Below, in pieces: positions 6,878 to 11,346 of a stretch of 11,346 bases of DNA. Origin of the DNA: Porphyromonas sp. (lineage in GTDB: Bacteria > Bacteroidota > Bacteroidia > Bacteroidales > Porphyromonadaceae); assembly GCA_029983495.1 (NCBI GenBank), contig JASBZJ010000043.1, positions 1 through 11,346 of the forward strand, given 5' to 3'. Within the stretch, counting starts at the first letter, position 1. Each line of letters starts with the position of its first letter. The notes beneath the pieces were generated by a model. That model saw nothing but the letters and a program-made list of their open reading frames with translations. It searched no databases and was not told where the DNA came from. The position numbers and the translations under genes are program-made.

Positions 6878-7154
6878 CACTCCTCTACTTTTTATTTTTT
6901 GCCAGTTTCTGAAATCAAGCGTAACTAGCGCGTAGTGGCTATGAGGAGGGATATATACCATTGGGATTCAAGAAGCGTAATATTTTTCATGAAGGCCTCT
7001 TTTTAAGACACAAAAAAAAGATTGATTGTTCCGAACAAAACAGTGCTTTTAGGTTAATGTAAAAGGAAGAAGGAATAAAACAAACCAAAAGAGCCATTGG
7101 CTTAATTACACAACACCACCAGAGGCTACTCAATAAAGGAGAACATCACCCTCT
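6878..7154 (-). other. Gene-free stretch between the fur-like gene and the tRNA-Glu promoter
   Basis: AT-rich DNA with no supported gene. The longest frames are a 21-codon minus-strand one (6925-6990) and one that runs on into the tRNA-Glu gene; neither has a ribosome site or recognisable product. A weak inverted repeat CAGAGG/CCTCTG lies near 7120-7160. No further promoter match or RNA family was recognised. Confidence 0.6.
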
Positions 7155-7185
7155 GTAAAACCAGAGTGCATTAAACATGCACTCT
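7155..7185 (-). terminator. Hairpin terminator overlapping the end of the fur-like gene
   Basis: AGAGTGCA (7163-7170) and TGCACTCT (7178-7185) form a perfect 8-bp stem with a 7-nt loop. On the minus strand GGTTTTAC follows, so the T-tract is short. The stem overlaps the TAG stop codon at 7184-7186. It probably ends the ATPase/regulator transcript, though the T-tract is weak. Confidence 0.6.
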
Positions 7186-7615
7186 ACTTGATTTTTCGGC
7201 AGTTAGCACAAACGCCACGAATAACCAAATTGATACTTTGTGAAGTATACCCATCAGGAAGAATTAGTTTCATGGGGAAAGCAATACCTTCAATACAATA
7301 TGTTCGCTCGCATTTTAAACAAAAAAAGTGTGCGTGAGTAGCATTAATATCTTGTCCATCCTGCTTGCTTAGTGCATATTTATAAATACCGGTTCCATCA
7401 TCAATACGATGCAGAGCTCCTACTTCCTGAAAAAGTTGCAAGCTCCTAAAGATTGTACTCTTATCGATATCCTCAAGCAGGAGTTCGATATCGTTCAACG
7501 ACAATGCCGCATCGGCTTTAGCCAAAGTACTATAAACTAAAGCACGGTTTTCGGTTAAACGAGCTCCGTTTTTCATGAGGAGAGCTTCTAATTCCGATGA
7601 GGTAAGCTTTGGCAT
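7184..7615 (-). CDS. Fur-family transcriptional regulator (Zur-like or other metal sensor)
   Basis: A 143-residue protein of normal Fur-family length. The N-terminal winged helix has the family pattern: LTENRALVYSTLAKAD (20-35) and recognition helix DKSTIFRSLQLFQEVGALHR (51-70). The C-terminal dimer domain carries two CxxC pairs, C99/C102 and C136/C139, which form the structural Zn site in many members. Aligned with E. coli Fur HHDH, this protein reads T93-H94-A95-H96, so two of the four residues are missing while H94 and H96 remain; an extra C107 follows. This argues against a classical iron-sensing Fur and fits a zinc-type or other sensor (inference). It starts 17 bp after the stop of the efflux ATPase, so it is co-transcribed with it and is the obvious candidate regulator of the dyad at 9740-9756. 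No Shine-Dalgarno is visible. Confidence 0.92.
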   Translation of the reverse strand: MPKLTSSELEALLMKNGARLTENRALVYSTLAKADAALSLNDIELLLEDIDKSTIFRSLQLFQEVGALHRIDDGTGIYKYALSKQDGQDINATHAHFFCLKCERTYCIEGIAFPMKLILPDGYTSQSINLVIRGVCANCRKIK

Positions 7616-7632
7616 AACTGGCTAAGGTTTAA

Positions 7633-9657
7633 TCACTTCACTTTATAGCGCAACAATCTTAAGGCATTAAGTATAGCTAAAAGCGTTACGCCTACATCGG
7701 CTAATATAGCCATAATTAATGTACCAACTCCCAATAAGGCCAATAGCATTACCAAAAGCTTCACAAAAAGAATAAGAATGATGTTACTTACAACAATACG
7801 ATGGGTTTTGCGAGCAATTTCAACGGCTTCAACTGTTTTATAAGGATCGTCGGATTGTATAATTACATCGGCAGCTTCGATAGCAGCATCGCTTCCTACA
7901 CCTCCCATAGCAAATGACAAATCGCTTACAGCCATAACTGGAGCATCGTTAATACCATCCCCCACAAAAGCAATTGCTCCCTGTTGACGGAGCCGTTTCA
8001 TATGCGTAATTTTATCCTCAGGCATAAGGTTTCCCCAAGCTTCATCAATGCTCAACAGTTTTGCAACCGCCTCAACAGTTTGCGAATTATCGCCACTTAA
8101 CATAGCACTAAAATAGCCACTCTTTTTAAGCTGTTCTATAGCTCGGTGCGAAGAAGGTTTTACTTCATCGGATAACTTAAAGCACATTACGAGCCTACCA
8201 TTTTGAGCAACATAAATAACGGTTTCTCCAGCATTAGAGATTTCCTCATTATTTATAGACACACCATGGCTAGCCATCAACTTGGGGTTTCCAACAAGTA
8301 TTACTGTATCGTCTTGGGAATATCGCATACCCATACCAGGTAATTCCTCCATATGCAGGTTAATATCGGATAGAGGGGTAGTACCCTTGGCTATTAAATA
8401 GTCGCAAATAGCTTCTGCAACAGGGTGTGTGCTTTGTTCCTCGAGGGTTAAAACAACACGCTGAACTTCATGAACATCGCTTTCGTTGATTAAGCACAGT
8501 TCATTCGTTACCTTAAACATCCCCTTTGTTAGTGTTCCCGTTTTATCGAAAATAAACGTTCTTATCTGGGGCAAGAGTTCTAAAAACCGAGCACCTTTAA
8601 ATATTAGTCCATGCTTCGAAGCCGCACCTATACCACTATAGTAACTTAGAGGAATACCTATAATTAAGGCACAAGGGCAGGATGTAACTAGGAATACTAA
8701 GGCTTTATAAAACGAGTTCGAAAAATTAAAAACGTATGAACTGCTGAATAGTGAAATAACAAATGGAATAAGAACAACCAGTACAGCCAAAGCAAATACA
8801 ATGGGGGTGTACACTCGTGCAAACCTACGAATAAAACGTTCGGTTTTAGGTTTGTTTTCGCTTGCATTGTCTACTAATTGTAAAATACGAGCCAATGTGC
8901 TTTCGCCAAAAGGTTTGGCAACTTCGATTTGTATAGGCGAACTTACCACAATAGCACCCGCTTTTACTTCGCTACCTTCATAAAGTTCAACAGGCATACT
9001 TTCGCCTGTTAATGCTGCCATATTCAACGTTCCACTTAACGAAAGTAACGTGCCATCTAAAGCAACTCGTTCGCCGGGAAGAATAAGCAACTTGTCGCCG
9101 GGAATACAAACCGAAGGGGCAACAAGTTCCTTCGTATTGCCCACTAAACGGGTAACTTGTTCTGGTCGAGTATCAATTAGTGAGGCAATGCTTTTTCGCG
9201 CACGACTATTAGCTCGGTGTTCAAGGTATTCTCCAATGGTATAAAGCAACAAAAGCATTACCGCTTCGGGGTATTCTCCAATAGCCATCGCCCCAATTGT
9301 TGCAACGAGCATCAAAACTATCTCGTTAAAAACATCGGCATGACCAAAGATTAATACGAAGGCTTCTCGAGCAATATTCCAACCCACAGGGATTACTGCA
9401 ACAATATACCAAATAGAACGTACTACCCCATGGAACCAATGAGGCTGAATAGCATATTCGAAAACCAGCCCTATAACGAGTAGCACAAATGTAATCAGCG
9501 AAAATATAAGCTCACTCTTAGCATCCCCATCGCCATGGCTGTGTTCATGGTCGTGGTGATGGCTGTGCATATTGCTATGGGCATGCTGTTCCGCTGTTGA
9601 GCAACTGCTACTACAACAGTGATGACTTTGGTTATGACTATTACAATTACAACTCAT
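7633..9657 (-). CDS. Heavy-metal-translocating P-type ATPase (P1B-2, Zn/Cd/Pb efflux, ZntA/CadA-like)
   Basis: A 674-residue inner-membrane pump with all P1B hallmarks: actuator TGES (217-220), membrane metal site SCPC (326-329), phosphorylation DKTGT (D371), nucleotide-binding HP (411-412) and hinge GDGIND (566-571). The CPC motif together with Asp654 in the last membrane helix (ADVG, then NALRLLR) is the signature of the Zn/Cd/Pb subgroup rather than the Cu pumps. Eight helices are predicted (about 48-70, 82-104, 112-126, 130-146, 283-304, 315-340, 622-645, 646-667). There is no HMA domain; residues 1-45 instead form a tail with 5 Cys and 12 His. The start at 9657 keeps this tail, and no other Met precedes the first helix except M30. 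A promoter with a dyad lies upstream, and a Fur-family regulator gene follows after 17 bp. Confidence 0.96.
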   Translation of the reverse strand: MSCNCNSHNQSHHCCSSSCSTAEQHAHSNMHSHHHDHEHSHGDGDAKSELIFSLITFVLLVIGLVFEYAIQPHWFHGVVRSIWYIVAVIPVGWNIAREAFVLIFGHADVFNEIVLMLVATIGAMAIGEYPEAVMLLLLYTIGEYLEHRANSRARKSIASLIDTRPEQVTRLVGNTKELVAPSVCIPGDKLLILPGERVALDGTLLSLSGTLNMAALTGESMPVELYEGSEVKAGAIVVSSPIQIEVAKPFGESTLARILQLVDNASENKPKTERFIRRFARVYTPIVFALAVLVVLIPFVISLFSSSYVFNFSNSFYKALVFLVTSCPCALIIGIPLSYYSGIGAASKHGLIFKGARFLELLPQIRTFIFDKTGTLTKGMFKVTNELCLINESDVHEVQRVVLTLEEQSTHPVAEAICDYLIAKGTTPLSDINLHMEELPGMGMRYSQDDTVILVGNPKLMASHGVSINNEEISNAGETVIYVAQNGRLVMCFKLSDEVKPSSHRAIEQLKKSGYFSAMLSGDNSQTVEAVAKLLSIDEAWGNLMPEDKITHMKRLRQQGAIAFVGDGINDAPVMAVSDLSFAMGGVGSDAAIEAADVIIQSDDPYKTVEAVEIARKTHRIVVSNIILILFVKLLVMLLALLGVGTLIMAILADVGVTLLAILNALRLLRYKVK

Positions 9658-9720
9658 ATTACATTAGTATAGCGTTATTCGTACTTGTTTTGCGAAAAGC
9701 ACCTCTTTTCTGTTCTAGTG

Positions 9721-9728
9721 CAAAGATA
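9721..9728 (-). promoter_or_regulatory. -7 element of the efflux ATPase promoter
   Basis: TATCTTTG on the minus strand matches TANNTTTG, 63 bp before the ATPase start. The expected -33 position (9748-9751) reads ATGC instead of TTTG and falls inside an inverted repeat, as could be expected for a regulated promoter that is weak on its own. Confidence 0.6.
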
Positions 9729-9739
9729 GCCTACGCTAC

Positions 9740-9756
9740 ATGCAACTGCATTGCAT
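9740..9756. promoter_or_regulatory. Candidate operator: ATGCAA-N5-TTGCAT dyad over the -33 position
   Basis: ATGCAA (9740-9745) and TTGCAT (9751-9756) form a perfect 6-bp inverted repeat with 5 bp between (CTGCA). Read as a 15-mer centred on 9748 it has the 7-1-7 geometry common for Fur-family boxes, with 5 of 7 positions symmetric. It covers the -33 position of the ATPase promoter. Binding by the Fur-family protein encoded at 7184-7615 is inferred from context; the sequence is not a known Fur or Zur consensus. Confidence 0.45.
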
Positions 9757-9816
9757 ACTCATTATTGCTCAGCGAGATTAATGAAAGGGAAAAGATAATA
9801 CACGCTTAGCCCCCCC

Positions 9817-9872
9817 AAAAAAAACGTTACCTCTGTAATACTGATAAAACTAATGGTGATTTTCAACAGAGG
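9817..9872 (-). repeat. Inverted repeat CCTCTGT/ACAGAGG followed by T8
   Basis: CCTCTGT (9830-9836) and ACAGAGG (9866-9872) can pair around a 29-nt loop that itself has a weak TGAAAA/TTTTATCA stem. On the minus strand TAACG and eight T follow (9817-9824), then seven G (9810-9816). It may be a backup terminator behind 9928-9979 or the 3' end of a small RNA; no promoter for such an RNA was recognised. Confidence 0.35.
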
Positions 9873-9927
9873 AGGATATAATAACCATACAATTCCGCAA
9901 CAGGATTAGTGGAATACAAACGAACAT

Positions 9928-9979
9928 AAAAAGGGCACATTAGCAAAGCTCCCGTTGGTTTTCTTCGTTAATGTACCCT
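9928..9979 (-). terminator. Rho-independent terminator of the CHU_C-domain gene
   Basis: On the minus strand AGGGTACATTA (9969-9979) pairs with TAATGTGCCCT (9932-9942) in an 11-bp stem with one G-U pair, followed by TTTTT. The loop is long (26 nt). It begins 22 bp after the stop codon at 10001. The wobble pair would be a mismatch on the other strand, which supports minus-strand use. Confidence 0.75.
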
Positions 9980-10000
9980 CAATTCCGCAAAAAAATAGTG

Positions 10001-11346
10001 TTATTGTGTTACAGTGTTGTTTTGCTCACCTTGGTTATCGCTACCTAATACGCTAATTGACCCCTTTAGGAAATACTGTTTTCCATCGGCACCTTTGGCT
10101 TGTATTACATAATAATATACCCCCGTAGAAACATATTTTCCGTGGAATTTGCCATCCCAACCTTCGTTCGGGTCGTTCCATTCGAAAAGTTTGTTTCCCC
10201 ATTCATTAAAAATTACCCCTTTAAAGGCAACAATGGAATGATGTGCAACACGGAAAACATCGTTGATCCCTGGCGAAGCATTAGGACTAAAAACATTAGG
10301 GACTTGTAGACTTGAAGCACTTATTGCAAGGTGTAGCTCTTCGCTAGTAATTTGGCAATCGGAATTTCGTGCCGAAACCTGAACGATTATAGTATAGGTA
10401 CCAGCAGTTTCGAAAGTATACTCGGTTTGCTTACCCGAAAAAACAAAACTTGGTGCCACATCGTTATTTGCTGTTGCCGCAGGCAATATTTTCCAAAAAT
10501 AGCGTGATGCTGCAGGTTCATTAGCTTCGGCATGCAACAATACCTTAAGAGGAGCTGATTGTTCGCCTGATAATATATTATCGTCACTTCCCCTATTTTC
10601 CTCTTCATTTTGGACCGGTTTATTGGGGCGTCGCTCGGTAGTTACTTGCGTATGTACTTCTAATCGTTTTGTTTGGTATAATGCACTTTGCAAAGGGCTA
10701 ACATTTTCAGAGAGGAGTTGAGTATACTGATCTCCTATAACCGTGTATTGAGTATCGGCAAGCGATGCCAGTAAATACAAACTACCATCCTTAATAGGAA
10801 TAGGCTCGGTTCGTTCAACTAGTTTGAACGAAAACTTTTCCTCATCAAAAACAAAATCGTTGTAACGGACCAATAGATTCCGCTCAATGAGTGCCACAGT
10901 TCCGTCAGGAGCATTAAACCGCCAAGTGGAAAATGGCTCCGTAGCTTTTAGAATTATCCGCTCGCATGGGTTCTCGGGGCTTTCAGTAACTATAAGTTCT
11001 CCATTCGGCAACGGCAACGAATTGTAATTAGTAACCCAGTAATACTCGGGTAACCCATTACTTTTTTGTAGGATGTAACCATAATCGAGTTCAGCATTAG
11101 CAATATGCCATGCCTTTCCATCGTATATAGCATTAGGAACAGGCTCACTTTGGCTTGCTTGTGTACGATACCGACTAAGGGTTTCGCCCGGCATAGCTTC
11201 AATAACCAATTCATAGCTAGCTGATGGAACTACTAATATAGCCTCTATACGGAAGTTGCTATTGGTTTTTACCGAAACAAACCGGGTACCTGTTACTGTT
11301 ATTCCCGCCACACAGCCTAACGAAGCACCAAGTAGCATAAGAATAG
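10001..11346 (-). CDS. Exported protein with gliding-motility-associated (CHU_C, T9SS) C-terminal domain, 5' end outside window
   Basis: The frame is open to the window edge. The first ATG inside (11338) lies within a hydrophobic run (ILMLLGASLGCVAGI) preceded by in-frame Ile-Leu codons, so this is probably the core of a signal peptide whose true start is outside; I extend the gene to the edge. From that ATG there are 445 residues. Residues 13-225 are beta-rich and unrecognised; 230-260 is a polar linker; 263-342 resembles a PKD-like fold (YFWKILPA, YTFETAGTYTIIVQV). Residues 344-431 are a clear CHU_C / TIGR04131 domain: VPNVFSPNASPGINDVFRV, FNEWGNKLFEW, NEGWDGKFHGK, STGVYYYVI, LKGSISVL. This domain directs proteins through the type IX system to the surface or medium. 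A 14-residue polar tail follows it. The molecular role of the protein is unknown. Confidence 0.88.
   Translation of the reverse strand, partial: ILMLLGASLGCVAGITVTGTRFVSVKTNSNFRIEAILVVPSASYELVIEAMPGETLSRYRTQASQSEPVPNAIYDGKAWHIANAELDYGYILQKSNGLPEYYWVTNYNSLPLPNGELIVTESPENPCERIILKATEPFSTWRFNAPDGTVALIERNLLVRYNDFVFDEEKFSFKLVERTEPIPIKDGSLYLLASLADTQYTVIGDQYTQLLSENVSPLQSALYQTKRLEVHTQVTTERRPNKPVQNEEENRGSDDNILSGEQSAPLKVLLHAEANEPAASRYFWKILPAATANNDVAPSFVFSGKQTEYTFETAGTYTIIVQVSARNSDCQITSEELHLAISASSLQVPNVFSPNASPGINDVFRVAHHSIVAFKGVIFNEWGNKLFEWNDPNEGWDGKFHGKYVSTGVYYYVIQAKGADGKQYFLKGSISVLGSDNQGEQNNTVTQ

Larger units (their letters stand above)
9658..10000. other. 343-bp intergenic region between the CHU_C gene and the efflux ATPase
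   Basis: No gene is supported here. Reading along the minus strand it holds the terminator of the CHU_C gene (9928-9979), a second inverted repeat followed by T8 (9817-9872), a dyad (9740-9756), the -7 element of the ATPase promoter (9721-9728) and a leader of about 57 nt. The leader contains a weaker dyad, TGTTTTGCGAAAAGCA at 9686-9701. Confidence 0.7.

Noticed and set aside
6743..6961. 72-codon minus-strand open frame
   Set aside because: Its last third is the tRNA-Glu sequence and it spans the consensus tRNA promoter.
6925..6990. 21-codon minus-strand small ORF (MKNITLLESQWYISLLIATTR)
   Set aside because: No Shine-Dalgarno site, no promoter of its own, and such a length is expected by chance in AT-rich DNA.
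9597..9809. 70-codon plus-strand frame rich in Tyr/Asn/Ser
   Set aside because: Antisense of the Cys/His-rich ATPase N-terminus and its promoter; the odd composition is a reflection of that tail.
1..11346. Search for CRISPR arrays, insertion sequences, phage, toxin-antitoxin or defence genes
   Set aside because: No regularly spaced repeats, transposase or integrase motifs, terminal repeats or known defence domains were seen. The only long exact repeat is the pair of tRNA-Glu genes.

Overview
The window looks like a chromosomal segment of a Bacteroidota bacterium, most likely of the order Bacteroidales. The evidence is an S46 dipeptidyl peptidase, a type IX secretion (CHU_C / gliding-associated) C-terminal domain, two DUF1573 proteins, mostly weak Shine-Dalgarno sequences, and several matches to the Bacteroidota promoter TTTG-N19-TANNTTTG. 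DNA is moderately AT-rich. Every gene I can support (nine protein genes, two cut by the window edges, and three tRNAs) lies on the minus strand, so transcription runs from right to left.

Right to left: (1) 10001-11346 is the C-terminal part of an exported protein with a PKD-like region and a CHU_C sorting domain, closed by a hairpin terminator. (2) 7184-9657 is a two-gene metal unit: a P1B-type Zn/Cd/Pb efflux ATPase with a Cys/His-rich tail in place of an HMA domain, then a Fur-family regulator 17 bp downstream. A dyad covers the -33 position of the ATPase promoter and suggests autoregulation. (3) 6192-6808 is tRNA-Glu, rpsT, tRNA-Glu, with two identical tRNA copies, a textbook promoter in front and a strong terminator behind. 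(4) 4385-5922 is a pair of secreted DUF1573 proteins in one operon. (5) 4209-4282 is tRNA-Met(CAU) with its own consensus promoter and a terminator. (6) 957-3927 is a MATE/Wzx-like polysaccharide flippase followed after a few bases by a DUF389 membrane protein. (7) 1-870 is the N-terminal 290 codons of an S46 serine dipeptidyl peptidase with signal peptide, catalytic His and catalytic Asp.

The genes do not form one pathway. They read as several short housekeeping or envelope units: peptide digestion, glycan export, envelope DUF1573 proteins, translation, metal resistance and T9SS export. I see no CRISPR array, insertion sequence, phage gene, toxin-antitoxin pair or defence island, and no clear undescribed system. 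The most interesting points are the metal efflux/regulator unit with its candidate operator, the HMA-less ATPase N-terminus, the duplicated DUF1573 genes, the flippase-DUF389 coupling, and the regular promoter grammar.
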